In this document: positions 19,104-27,457 of the stretch, piece by piece
Numbering within the stretch: the first letter of the stretch is position 1
How the letters are laid out: every line of letters starts with the position of its first letter
Origin: Candidatus Tisiphia endosymbiont of Melanophora roralis
GTDB taxonomy: Bacteria; Pseudomonadota; Alphaproteobacteria; Rickettsiales; Rickettsiaceae
Direction: 5' to 3'
NCBI RefSeq assembly: GCF_964026575.1
Contig: NZ_OZ032161.1
Coordinates: 682,001 to 746,000, forward strand
DNA: 64,000 nucleotides
Notes under the pieces: generated by a model
Database searches by the model: none
Told to the model about the DNA's origin: nothing
What the model saw: the letters and a program-made list of their open reading frames with translations, nothing else
Program-made: the position numbers and the translations under genes

Positions 19104-19607
19104 CTATAAACAATTTTTAGCAAAGATTTCATAAATAGGATGTTCAAAGGTGGAGGCTGAAATACTTGACGAGATAATCCATCCTTGGAAAATTAACATA
19201 GCATCCTCATCAATTTTATGCTCTGTAATGGTTAATAGCATGTAATTATCCTCATTGTAAGGATCAAGATTTTTAATACATTTATGAAGTTTAATTTGAA
19301 TATTACCAAAATATTGTGGTTCATTAGGCTTTAATACCAGCTCCTTTGATGTTGCTGTGATTTTATTTAAAGCAATAATCTTACCAAGACTGTAAGTTTT
19401 TAATTCTGAATGTTCAACATTATTTTGTATATTTGGCAAGTTATTAGAATCAGCAACATGCTCAGTAAAATTATTATCTTTTTCTAATTCATTACTTTCA
19501 TCTGTAGTATCAAGGAATTCCATATTTTGAGTATTATCTTCAGCTTGTCCATAAGAAGAAAGAATGCATAAAAACCCCATTATACTAGCAAATATAAGGT
19601 GCTTCAT
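19104..19607 (-). CDS. DUF2155 family periplasmic protein
   Basis: Alphaproteobacterial DUF2155 protein of unknown biochemical role. The C-terminal domain shows the family pattern: a KIIALNKITATSKELVLK strand, YFGNIQIKLHKC, then LIFQGWIISSS and the closing FEHPIYEIFAKNC (two cysteines that may pair). The start MKHLIFASIMGFLC at 19607 gives a clear signal peptide; the frame extends 26 codons further upstream to 19685, but that leader lacks a better start signal. A linker rich in Asp/Glu/Asn (about residues 25-75) separates signal and domain. It lies 13 bp upstream of the O-antigen ligase-like gene and may head its operon. Confidence 0.82.
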   Translation of the reverse strand: MKHLIFASIMGFLCILSSYGQAEDNTQNMEFLDTTDESNELEKDNNFTEHVADSNNLPNIQNNVEHSELKTYSLGKIIALNKITATSKELVLKPNEPQYFGNIQIKLHKCIKNLDPYNEDNYMLLTITEHKIDEDAMLIFQGWIISSSISASTFEHPIYEIFAKNCL

Positions 19608-19716
19608 CAATTTCTGCAACATGCGAAAATAACAATTCTTTAAGTTATAATTTGGACTATGCTGAATTATACTAGCATGCAGCAAAATTGTATATATAAA
19701 ATTTTATGATAGTGTA

Positions 19717-19881
19717 ACAGGGCAGTTTAGAAGTCCCAACTAATGATAGAAAAGTTTGTTTTTTAAAAAGATAATTGCTGTTTATTTGGATCGCCACGCC
19801 ACTTTGTGGCTCGCGATGACAACTATTTATTTCTATAATTTAGTATTTTTTATCATTAGTTGGGGCTTTTAAACTGCCCTG
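19717..19881. repeat. palindromic MITE-like element PE-B copy 2 with 9-bp target duplication
   Basis: 165 bp with inverted ends CAGGGCAGTTTA / TAAACTGCCCTG extended by AACTAATGATAGAAAA-like arms. The interior has a REP-like hairpin. It is flanked on both sides by ATAGTGTAA (19708-19716 and 19882-19890), a perfect 9-bp target-site duplication that marks transposition. Confidence 0.88.
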
Positions 19882-20071
19882 ATAGTGTAATTCATTGCTA
19901 GTAGTTTAAAATAAGTAAAACTTTAGTAATATTTTTATTGTAATTTATTTTTCTATACTCCATATTGGTAGGATCATTACATACAGATCAAATAAAAACT
20001 AAAAATATTTAAATAAATTTTTGGTTAGTTATTTGTTTTTTCATGAATCAATATCACTTAAATGAGCATTA

Positions 20072-21436
20072 ATGCAAGCTATTATCCGCCTTATATTAAC
20101 AAACCCGCAGATTAAGTATAAATTTAGGGTCATTTTCTCGTACTTTTCTATATTCCTTTTTATGGGGTTTGCTACTTTTGTATCTTTATCGATCAATAAG
20201 TTCGTTAGTGATACTATGTCAATTACTATAGCAGAGCCAGAGATACTTGAATCTTCAGAAGAACTATCAAATGAAATCTCCCAAATTATAACAGTCAAAA
20301 AAGGTGATACATTAAAGGCAATACTTTTACGGCAACAAGTTCCAAATAATGAAATAAACCAAATCGTAAAACTAGTAAAAGACAAGAATATTGAATCTTC
20401 CCTGAAGATAGGACAGCAACTTGTTTTTGATTATGAGATAAACATTACTGAACAAGATGATGAAGATCTTGCTTCTGAATCACGTATATTGAATAAAATA
20501 ACCATAGCGTATGATAATGTTAAATCTTTAGAAATTATTAGAGAAGAGGAAAGTTTTTATGCGAAAGATGTGACCAAAGTTCTAAATAAATTAATAACCA
20601 AATCTTCTGTGGTTATTAATTCAAGCTTTATGTCGGCCTTAAAATCGTTGGGATTATCAAGTAACAGTATAATTGAGCTGATTAACTCGTATAGTTATCA
20701 GATTGATTTTCAACGTCAAATTAAAAATGGTGATACGGTAACTGTTATAACCGAAAAATTTGTTACCAAGGAGGGTAAATTCTCTCATCATGGTAAGGTT
20801 TTATATGTATCGCTTAATTTGTCCGGTAAAGAATATAATATTTTCCGGTATTCTCTAGATAATACACCCAATAATCATGATTTCTTTTCTGAAGATGGTA
20901 AAAGTGTAAAAAGAAGTTTGCTTAGAACCCCTGTTAAATTAGTTAGAGTTTCTTCTCATTATGGTAATAGACATCATCCTACTTTAGGCTATACCAAAAT
21001 GCACAAAGGTGTTGATTTCGCCGCTCCAACTGGTACGCCGATTTATGCTGCAGGTAATGGGGTGATAACTGAAATAGGATGGAAATCTGGTTACGGAAAA
21101 TTTGTACAGATTAAACATAGTCAAAATCTATCAACTGCTTATGCTCATGCTTCTAATTTTGCTAAAAATCTTAAGTTAGGAAGTATAGTTAAACAAGGCC
21201 AAGTTATTGCGTATGTTGGTAGTACTGGTAGAACTACGGGGCCACATTTACATTATGAGGTTAAAATAGGTGGTAAGAACATAAACCCTATGCACGTTAA
21301 ATCTACTCCAGGCATAGAGCTTGTTGGCAAGCAATTAGCAAAATTTAAACAATTTAAAAGTAATGTAAGGTCTTTAAGTAGTGAGCTTGATAATAAGTCA
21401 GAGATTGCTGAAAATTCAGCAACAAAATTCTTTTGA
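20072..21436 (+). CDS. M23 family peptidoglycan endopeptidase with LysM-like domain
   Basis: Murein DD-endopeptidase of the LytM/M23 type. Layout in 454 residues: one N-terminal membrane anchor (about 20-42), a LysM-like segment ITVKKGDTLKAILLRQQVP (about 72-120), a central OapA-like region, and a C-terminal M23 domain with metal ligands in HYGNRHHPTLGYTKMHKGVDFA (His and Asp), then YAHAS and TGPHLHYEV (HxH). All expected zinc ligands are present, so an active enzyme is likely. It acts in the periplasm, and lies 346 bp upstream of murD-ftsW-murG on the same strand, separated by a PE-A element. Confidence 0.92.
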   Translation: MQAIIRLILTNPQIKYKFRVIFSYFSIFLFMGFATFVSLSINKFVSDTMSITIAEPEILESSEELSNEISQIITVKKGDTLKAILLRQQVPNNEINQIVKLVKDKNIESSLKIGQQLVFDYEINITEQDDEDLASESRILNKITIAYDNVKSLEIIREEESFYAKDVTKVLNKLITKSSVVINSSFMSALKSLGLSSNSIIELINSYSYQIDFQRQIKNGDTVTVITEKFVTKEGKFSHHGKVLYVSLNLSGKEYNIFRYSLDNTPNNHDFFSEDGKSVKRSLLRTPVKLVRVSSHYGNRHHPTLGYTKMHKGVDFAAPTGTPIYAAGNGVITEIGWKSGYGKFVQIKHSQNLSTAYAHASNFAKNLKLGSIVKQGQVIAYVGSTGRTTGPHLHYEVKIGGKNINPMHVKSTPGIELVGKQLAKFKQFKSNVRSLSSELDNKSEIAENSATKFF

Positions 21437-21522
21437 AATCTTAAGGAGTTAATATAGTTCTCGTTTCTTATTTATAGACGTATATGTCTATTAGCGAGCG
21501 AACATACGTGAGCGTGGCAATC

Positions 21523-21706
21523 TACAACTGTTGAAAGTTAAAAAGTCGTCATCGCGAGGCGTCGATAGACGCCGTGGCGATCTCACGAAGTAAGTTCTTC
21601 TTCACAAGATTGCCACGTCGTCGCTTACAGCGACTCCTCGCTAATAGACGGTTTAGGGCTTACAAAGCTCATCGCAATAACAACTTTTTAACTTTCAACA
21701 GTTGTG
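21523..21706. repeat. palindromic MITE-like element PE-A copy 2 (inverted relative to copy 1)
   Basis: About 184 bp bounded by ACAACTGTTGAAAGTT and its complement. The interior is the reverse complement of the copy at 3057-3240 with only a few differences. The flanks are themselves REP-like pieces (CTATTAGCGAGCG to the left, CTCCTCGCTAATAGACG to the right), so it probably inserted into an older repeat. The surrounding 21437-21781 gap holds no gene. Confidence 0.85.
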
Positions 21707-21781
21707 CTTATGGTCTCCTCGCTAATAGACGTTTTATAGACGTATAGTAAACATAAGTAAAACAAGGTAAGCCTAAAAATT

Positions 21782-23158
21782 ATGTCATCATTTCTTTCGC
21801 AAAAACATAAGAATATAGGTATAGTTGGTTTAGGTAAGACTGGTATAGCTGCTTGGAAAGTACTGAATAAAGTAGCTAAAGTAATTTGCTATGATCAAGC
21901 AAAGAGTAGTCGGGATGCTTTTACCAAAATCTATGGGAGTGATAGTCTTGTTAGCTTATCTGATCTGCAGTGGCAAAATCTTGATAAGATTCTACTGAGT
22001 CCAGGTATTCCTTTGTCTCATGACATTGTTACAATGGCTAATTCTTATAATATACCGATAACTTCAGATATAGATCTGTTATTTGAGGAAGTTAGGTTAA
22101 GAGAGCCTGAGGAAGCTAATTTCATTGGCATAACTGGTACTAATGGTAAGAGTACTACCACTGCTTTAACCAGCCATATTTTACAATCTTGTGGTTTTGA
22201 TTATCAAGTTGGAGGAAATATTGGTTTTCCTGTTTTGGCTATGAGATTAGATAGTAAAGGATATGTATTGGAGCTATCCTCATTCCAATTAGATTTATTA
22301 AACAGTTTTAAAGCCAAAATTGTGGTGCTTCTTAATATCACGCAAGATCATTTAGACCGACATAATAATATGCAAGGCTATATTGCTGCCAAAAAAAAGA
22401 TCTTTGATCGAATAGATAAAGATTCATTTGCTATAATTAGTGTTGATCATGAAATTACCAAGAATATTTTTCTAGAATTACAAAAGGAAAATAGAACGAA
22501 TGTAGTACCAATCTCTACTTATGAAATTCTTAATAAAGGAATATCAATTTGTAATAATATTATTTATGACAATATTTTTGAACCGATTACTATTAATCTC
22601 CATAATAATAACTATCTACAAGGTATACATAATCAAGAAAATATTGCCGCTAGTTATGCAGTTTGTCGAATTATAGGGGCAATGCCAGAACAAATAATTG
22701 CCGCTATCGGGCTATTTAAGGGGTTACCACATAGAATGCAATATGTTGGTACAATACAAGGAATAAGTTTTTATAACGATAGCAAAGCTACCAATGGTAT
22801 TGCTGCCTCTAAATCCATCTCATCGCTTGATAATATATATTGGTTAGCTGGGGGGATAGCAAAAGAAGGAGGAATAACAGAGCTAGAGCCATGGTTTTAT
22901 AAAATTCGTAAGGCTTATCTTTTTGGTCAAGACAAAGATATTTTTGCATCATTTCTTAATGGCAAGGTAGACTACCAAATTTGTCAAGATTTAACGGAGG
23001 CTTTTAATTCTGCCTTTAAAGATGCAATGGAGGATATGGGGGGTATAAAGAATATTTTGCTAGCCCCAGCTTGTGCTTCCTACGATCAATTTAAAAATTT
23101 TGAGGAACGCGGAGAATTATTTATTAAATTATATAATGCTATTATTAATCATGGTTAA
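21782..23158 (+). CDS. murD: UDP-N-acetylmuramoylalanine-D-glutamate ligase
   Basis: Cytosolic Mur ligase adding D-Glu to UDP-MurNAc-L-Ala. The 458 residues show the N-terminal nucleotide fold (GIVGLGKTG), the ATP-binding GITGTNGKSTTTAL (about 115-128), the central ligase blocks LELSSFQLD and NITQDHLDRH, and a C-terminal domain with SKATNG and LAPACASYDQF(K)NFEERG. It begins the murD-ftsW-murG run; the last 8 bp overlap the start of ftsW. Confidence 0.98.
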   Translation: MSSFLSQKHKNIGIVGLGKTGIAAWKVLNKVAKVICYDQAKSSRDAFTKIYGSDSLVSLSDLQWQNLDKILLSPGIPLSHDIVTMANSYNIPITSDIDLLFEEVRLREPEEANFIGITGTNGKSTTTALTSHILQSCGFDYQVGGNIGFPVLAMRLDSKGYVLELSSFQLDLLNSFKAKIVVLLNITQDHLDRHNNMQGYIAAKKKIFDRIDKDSFAIISVDHEITKNIFLELQKENRTNVVPISTYEILNKGISICNNIIYDNIFEPITINLHNNNYLQGIHNQENIAASYAVCRIIGAMPEQIIAAIGLFKGLPHRMQYVGTIQGISFYNDSKATNGIAASKSISSLDNIYWLAGGIAKEGGITELEPWFYKIRKAYLFGQDKDIFASFLNGKVDYQICQDLTEAFNSAFKDAMEDMGGIKNILLAPACASYDQFKNFEERGELFIKLYNAIINHG

Positions 23159-24299
23159 AGATAATCATAATAATGAATTGTCTAACAACTATATAAAATG
23201 GTGGTGGCGTAGTATTGACCAGCAAATGATTATTGCTTTAGTAATCCTATTTGTATTTAGTATAATGTTGGTTACTACATCAGGATCAGCAGTAGCCAAT
23301 AGAATTGGACTTAATGAGTATTATTTTGCATCTAGACAATTATTCTACCTTGCTAGTGCTTTGTTACTAATCATTTTTTTTTCTTTTTTCTCAAGAAAAT
23401 GGTTAAAGAGATTCTCAATTCTAGGATTTATTGGTAGTATATTATTATTAATTTTAGTTAGATTTTATGGTTATGAGGTTAAGGGGGCTACTCGTTGGAT
23501 TAATATTCTAGGTCTCTCTATACAACCTTCAGAATTTGTAAAACCATTTTTTGCAGTGGTGGCAGGCTGGATATTATCGCTGAAATTTGAAGGTGAATTT
23601 CCAAGTTTTTCTATCTGCATAAGTCTTTATAGTATCGTTGCTTTATTATTAATTATCCAGCCAGATTTTGGTATGTTAGTGATGGTGACTGCTGTTTTTG
23701 GTATTCAACTTTTTATTGCTGGTATGCCGATATTTTGGATTATACTTGCTGCTTTTATGTTGGTATTTGGGGTTACAGCAGCTTACTTTTGGCTTCCTCA
23801 TGTAACAAAAAGGATTAATAGTTTCTTGGATCCTGATAGTAGTAGTAATTACCAAGTTGGTAAGTCAATCAGGGCGTTTGAGCATGGAGGTTTATACGGT
23901 TGTGGTCCTGGTGAAGGGGCGGTAAAACAAGTATTGCCGGATTCGCATACTGATTTTATCTTTGCTGTTGCTGGTGAAGAATTTGGGGCAATTATTTGTT
24001 TAATCATTGTAGGGATATTTGCTTTTATAGTTATTCGTAGTTTACTTAAACTTATTAATGAAGAAGATAAATTTATTCAATTAGCAGCAAGTGGTATTAT
24101 TTCCCAAATAGGGTTACAAACAATCATTAATATTGGTGTAACCTTGAATTTATTGCCAACCAAAGGTATGACGTTACCCTTTATTAGTTATGGTGGTTCT
24201 TCAACTCTTGCTATAGCCATTGCTATGGGGATGCTGCTTGGTTTTACCAAACATAAAACCTCTCTTAGTAAATATAAAATTCAAGATATTGACATATGA
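23151..24299 (+). CDS. ftsW: peptidoglycan glycosyltransferase FtsW
   Basis: SEDS-family integral membrane enzyme that polymerises septal peptidoglycan from lipid II with its partner penicillin-binding protein. The ATG at 23151 (MVKDNHNNEL), overlapping murD by 8 bp, is preferred over an earlier in-frame ATG at 23073 inside murD; it gives 382 residues, the usual length. About ten membrane spans are present with the signatures GATRWINILGLSIQPSEFVK (about 105-125), GPGEGAVKQVLPDSHTDFIFA, and the C-terminal LPTKGMTLPFISYGGSS. Its stop overlaps the start of murG (ATGA). Confidence 0.97.
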   Translation: MVKDNHNNELSNNYIKWWWRSIDQQMIIALVILFVFSIMLVTTSGSAVANRIGLNEYYFASRQLFYLASALLLIIFFSFFSRKWLKRFSILGFIGSILLLILVRFYGYEVKGATRWINILGLSIQPSEFVKPFFAVVAGWILSLKFEGEFPSFSICISLYSIVALLLIIQPDFGMLVMVTAVFGIQLFIAGMPIFWIILAAFMLVFGVTAAYFWLPHVTKRINSFLDPDSSSNYQVGKSIRAFEHGGLYGCGPGEGAVKQVLPDSHTDFIFAVAGEEFGAIICLIIVGIFAFIVIRSLLKLINEEDKFIQLAASGIISQIGLQTIINIGVTLNLLPTKGMTLPFISYGGSSTLAIAIAMGMLLGFTKHKTSLSKYKIQDIDI

Positions 24300-25372
24300 A
24301 GAATATAATTGTTGCTGGTGGTGGTACAGCGGGGCATTTGTTTCCCGCTATTGCTTTAGGTGAAGAATTAATGAAGCGTGGGTATGAGTCGCACCTTATC
24401 AACGATGTTAGGTGTCAAAAATATTTAACTGAAGATTTAAAGCTTATACCACATATAATAAATTTTAGATTGCCACCTAAAGGTTTATTTAATAAGTTTA
24501 AATTATTGATTTCCTTATTAATTATAACTTTTAAGATGTTATTGCTATTAGTGAAGATTAAACCATATGCTATAATTGGGTTTGGTGGCTATCCGACTTT
24601 TCCTCCATTGCTTGCTGCAGTATTTTTACGTATTCCTATCATAGTTTATGAACAAAATTGCTTTATTGGTAAAGCTAATAGATTTTTCTTAAAATATGCT
24701 AGGAAAGTTGCCCTTACATATGATGAAACTAAAAATTATGATATTCTTGATAAGAATAAGAAATTGGTTATAGGAAATATAGTACGGGAGAATGTTAAAA
24801 ACCTGAAAGTTAGGGAAAATTTTAATAATGATACTTTCCGAATATTTATTTTTGGAGGAAGCCAAGGAGCAAAGATTTTTTCTACTTTAGTACCTGAAGC
24901 TATTCAAATATTAGTGCAATCAAATCCTGATATTAAACTGCATATTACCCAACAAGCTTCCATAGAAGATCATGATAATATTGCTAAAATTTATGCTCAG
25001 TTGAAAATTCCATATAAGTTGGCAGATTTTTTTTATGATATGGATCAGCAATATGAGAGTCAAGAATTAGTAATATCAAGAGCTGGGGCATCGACTATTT
25101 CTGAGCTTTGCTATGTAGGATTGCCGGCGATTTTTATTCCACTACCTTCAGCTAGCGAAAACCATCAATTCTATAATGCCAAGGCTCTAGAAGATAGTGG
25201 GGCAGGGTGGTGTTTTGAACAAAATGACGTCACAGCAGAAAAATTAGCCAGTAAACTCTTAGTGCTAGTAAAAAATCGTGATATATTAAAAAAAACATCT
25301 CATCAGTTATTAAAAAAGAAAAATGATGGTAGTAGGGTTTTAGCTGATGCGGTAGAAAAAATAATAAGCTGA
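24296..25372 (+). CDS. murG: UDP-GlcNAc:lipid I N-acetylglucosaminyltransferase
   Basis: MurG makes lipid II at the cytoplasmic face of the inner membrane. The 358-residue GT28 protein has the N-terminal glycine-rich loop VAGGGTAGHLFPAIAL (about 5-20), GFGGYPTFPPLLAA, YEQNCFIGKANR, the C-terminal UDP-GlcNAc site with FIFGGSQGAKIF, and SRAGASTISEL plus IPLPSASENHQ. It overlaps ftsW by 4 bp (ATGA), completing a translationally coupled trio. Confidence 0.98.
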   Translation: MKNIIVAGGGTAGHLFPAIALGEELMKRGYESHLINDVRCQKYLTEDLKLIPHIINFRLPPKGLFNKFKLLISLLIITFKMLLLLVKIKPYAIIGFGGYPTFPPLLAAVFLRIPIIVYEQNCFIGKANRFFLKYARKVALTYDETKNYDILDKNKKLVIGNIVRENVKNLKVRENFNNDTFRIFIFGGSQGAKIFSTLVPEAIQILVQSNPDIKLHITQQASIEDHDNIAKIYAQLKIPYKLADFFYDMDQQYESQELVISRAGASTISELCYVGLPAIFIPLPSASENHQFYNAKALEDSGAGWCFEQNDVTAEKLASKLLVLVKNRDILKKTSHQLLKKKNDGSRVLADAVEKIIS

Positions 25373-25463
25373 CTTTTTAATTCAGTTGAGGGAATTGCTT
25401 CTTGCAACTTTAATAATTCTGTGTCATTAATTATGGTTTAGTAAAAAATTATCGGATTGCTTT

Positions 25464-26210
25464 ATGTTAGGGAAAGTTATTATTACAGTTTTGGGATTGT
25501 TCCTACTTTCAGGTTGTACTGATGGTTTTAAAGGATATTTTAAAAAATCTGCTAATAATAAAATTATAGATACCAAAGGTTTTGAAGGTGGTAAGCGTCC
25601 GCCTCTTTATAATAAGAAGTATATATCAATGGCAAAAAGGAACGTCACGGAAGAAAATTTTGATGACGATGAGGAAGATTTACTTAGTGAATCTGATACG
25701 GAAACAATTAATCCAACTTTAAGAAATCGTCAGATGTATCTTAAGATGGTAAAACAGGATGCAGATCGCAAAAGAAGGCAGAAGTTAAATCAAGATAAAG
25801 ATTATCCTTCATTGAACTTAGCAAGTGATAGGGTAAAAAAGCGAAATAGTGATGAGGAAAACAGTAAGTTGCACAAAGAGTTAGAGCAAATTAAAGCTAT
25901 GCTGCATGAAACTAAAAAAGATTTAGAAAAGTATAGTTGTCCTGCGGGGAAAAATGTTAAAACACAAAGTGCTGATATGTTACCAATAGAAACAGATAGT
26001 CATAAAAACATTAAAAAATTAGAAACTAATAAAACTAAGAGTGTACTCAATAAATCAGAAATGAAAAGAAAATTTCTTAGTGAAGATTATGATGATATGA
26101 AGGTAAATGACCCTAATGAGAAAGTTGGTAAAAACGACACTAATAATAGAGTGAATAGTACTATTGTTAATGAACAAGAGAAATTCCAGTTATCGCCTCG
26201 TGCGATATAA
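25464..26210 (+). CDS. putative lipoprotein of unknown function
   Basis: 248 residues with a short signal and lipobox (FLLSGC, cysteine at residue 18), so it should be lipidated and anchored in the envelope. The rest is highly charged and apparently disordered: an acidic run DDDEEDLLSESD near residue 70, then Lys/Arg-rich stretches and a coiled-coil-like LHKELEQIKAMLHETKKDLEKY (split; about 138-160). No known domain. It lies 91 bp after murG on the same strand and may share its transcript; a role at the cell wall would be a guess. Confidence 0.65.
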   Translation: MLGKVIITVLGLFLLSGCTDGFKGYFKKSANNKIIDTKGFEGGKRPPLYNKKYISMAKRNVTEENFDDDEEDLLSESDTETINPTLRNRQMYLKMVKQDADRKRRQKLNQDKDYPSLNLASDRVKKRNSDEENSKLHKELEQIKAMLHETKKDLEKYSCPAGKNVKTQSADMLPIETDSHKNIKKLETNKTKSVLNKSEMKRKFLSEDYDDMKVNDPNEKVGKNDTNNRVNSTIVNEQEKFQLSPRAI

Positions 26211-26393
26211 ACACAGAATACCACAGCGTCTATTAGCGAGCGTAAGCGAAGCAATCTAGGAAACAATCTATAGATAAATGATGTTACAATTGCTTCGTCG
26301 ACCTACGGTCTCCTTGCAATGACATATTTTTTAATAATTCTAAAAAACTTGATTATCGAGTTTTATATTTTTTTGCCAAAGGTCCATAGGTGT
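26211..26393. repeat. REP-like hairpin unit and shared 40-bp segment
   Basis: 26230-26325 is a REP-like palindrome (GCGTCTATTAGCGAGCGTAA ... CCTACGGTCTCCTTGCAATG). It is followed by TAATAATTCTAAAAAACTTG ATTATCGAG (26329-26357, broken here by a space), a segment repeated almost exactly at 38545-38573, also directly after a REP-like unit. No gene is seen. Confidence 0.6.
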
Positions 26394-26500
26394 TATAGTC
26401 AATTTATGAGAATTTGATGCTAGGAACGATGGAGCAACGCCTATAGATAATAGGCGAGCGATCGAAAACGATGTTACCAAATTCTCATCAATTGACTATA
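26394..26500. repeat. palindromic element PE-I copy 1, overlapping tlyA 3' end
   Basis: About 107 bp with arms TATAGTCAATTTATGAGAAT and ATTCTCATCAATTGACTATA; the interior has GGAACGATGGAGCAACGCC and ATAGATAATAGGCGAGCGA. The right arm encodes the last four residues and stop of TlyA (RIVN). A partial copy is at 3250-3320. Confidence 0.75.
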
Positions 26501-27234
26501 CGCTGTCCATAAATTAAAAACTCCTGATTGCCTTTTGCCCCTAAAATAGGGCTGGGTATTATCCCGTGTATATTAAAGTTATGGTTTGATTCTAGCCATT
26601 GTTGAATATGGTCACATACTCTTTGGTGTAAGAGTTGGCTTCTGACAATTCCACCGCTCCCGACTTCATCCCTTGCTACTTCGAATTGCGGTTTAATTAG
26701 GGCAACTAGACTACAATTATCTTTTGCTAGGTCAAATGAAGTGGGTAATATAGTGGTAAGACTAATGAAGCTGGCATCACAAACGATAAGGTCTAGTGGT
26801 AAGCTAATTTGCTCAACTGTTAGATAGCGGGCATTAGTTCTTTCAATTACTGCAATTTTAGGATTATTACGCAATTTATAATGTAGTTCACCATATCCTA
26901 CATCTACTGCAAAAATCTTTTTGGCATTTCTACGGAGTAAAACCTCAGTAAAACCACCAGTGCTAGAACCTATATCTAAACAAACTAAATCTTGTGGATC
27001 AATATTGAAATAGTCTAGAGCAGCAATTAATTTCAAAGCCCCTCGTGATACATAATCATGTACTGGGTGTTTTATAGTAATATCAGGAGTATTAGTCAAT
27101 ATTCTTGTACCTGGTTTGGTATTTTGGTACTGGTTGATATATACTTTGCCTTGTACTATTAAGCTTCGTGCAATGTTAATATCATCAACTAATTTGGATT
27201 CTACTAGATATTGGTCAAGTCTTATTTTTTTCAT
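26488..27234 (-). CDS. tlyA: TlyA family rRNA 2'-O-methyltransferase / hemolysin-like
   Basis: TlyA proteins methylate 16S and 23S rRNA riboses in mycobacteria; rickettsial members were first listed as hemolysins. The 248 residues contain an N-terminal S4 RNA-binding domain (IRLDQYLVESKLVDDINIAR, residues 3-22) and an FtsJ/RrmJ-type methyltransferase domain with the SAM loop CLDIGSSTGGFTEVLL (about 83-98), KKIFAVDVGYGELHYKLR, and the catalytic-lysine area VALIKPQFE. The final residues are encoded by the arm of a palindromic element, so the C-terminus may have been altered by insertion. Confidence 0.93.
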   Translation of the reverse strand: MKKIRLDQYLVESKLVDDINIARSLIVQGKVYINQYQNTKPGTRILTNTPDITIKHPVHDYVSRGALKLIAALDYFNIDPQDLVCLDIGSSTGGFTEVLLRRNAKKIFAVDVGYGELHYKLRNNPKIAVIERTNARYLTVEQISLPLDLIVCDASFISLTTILPTSFDLAKDNCSLVALIKPQFEVARDEVGSGGIVRSQLLHQRVCDHIQQWLESNHNFNIHGIIPSPILGAKGNQEFLIYGQRIVN

Positions 27235-27328
27235 AAATCTTCATAGCAACTTAAACCTGAGTTCAATGTAATAGGTTTGATGTCATCCCCGTACAGGCTT
27301 TACCCGTGTGGATCACTAGTATACTCGG

Positions 27329-27455
27329 TGAACTGCAAGAATTGGCGTTCTCGCGACCAAATATCTGTGCTGCTCACGTACTAGTTGTACGCGAAGGTAG
27401 CCGACACTCGTACTCCGAGTAGCAATTTAGTTTTGGGAAACTGTTTAGATTATAC
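27329..27455. repeat. palindromic element PE-H copy 1
   Basis: Contains GACACTCGTACTCCGAGTAG and CAATTTAGTTTTGGGAAA, shared exactly with the element at 43301-43406, plus GCAAGAATTGGCGTTCTCGC, similar to the PE-J interior. The left part appears recombined with a PE-J-type arm. It lies just outside the stop codon of the following MFS gene. Confidence 0.6.
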
Positions 27456-27457
27456 CC

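Noticed and set aside
21437-21781. Dense short repeats considered as a CRISPR array
   Set aside because: The units are inverted, variable in spacing and form nested palindromes; there are no regular direct repeats with unique spacers and no cas genes.
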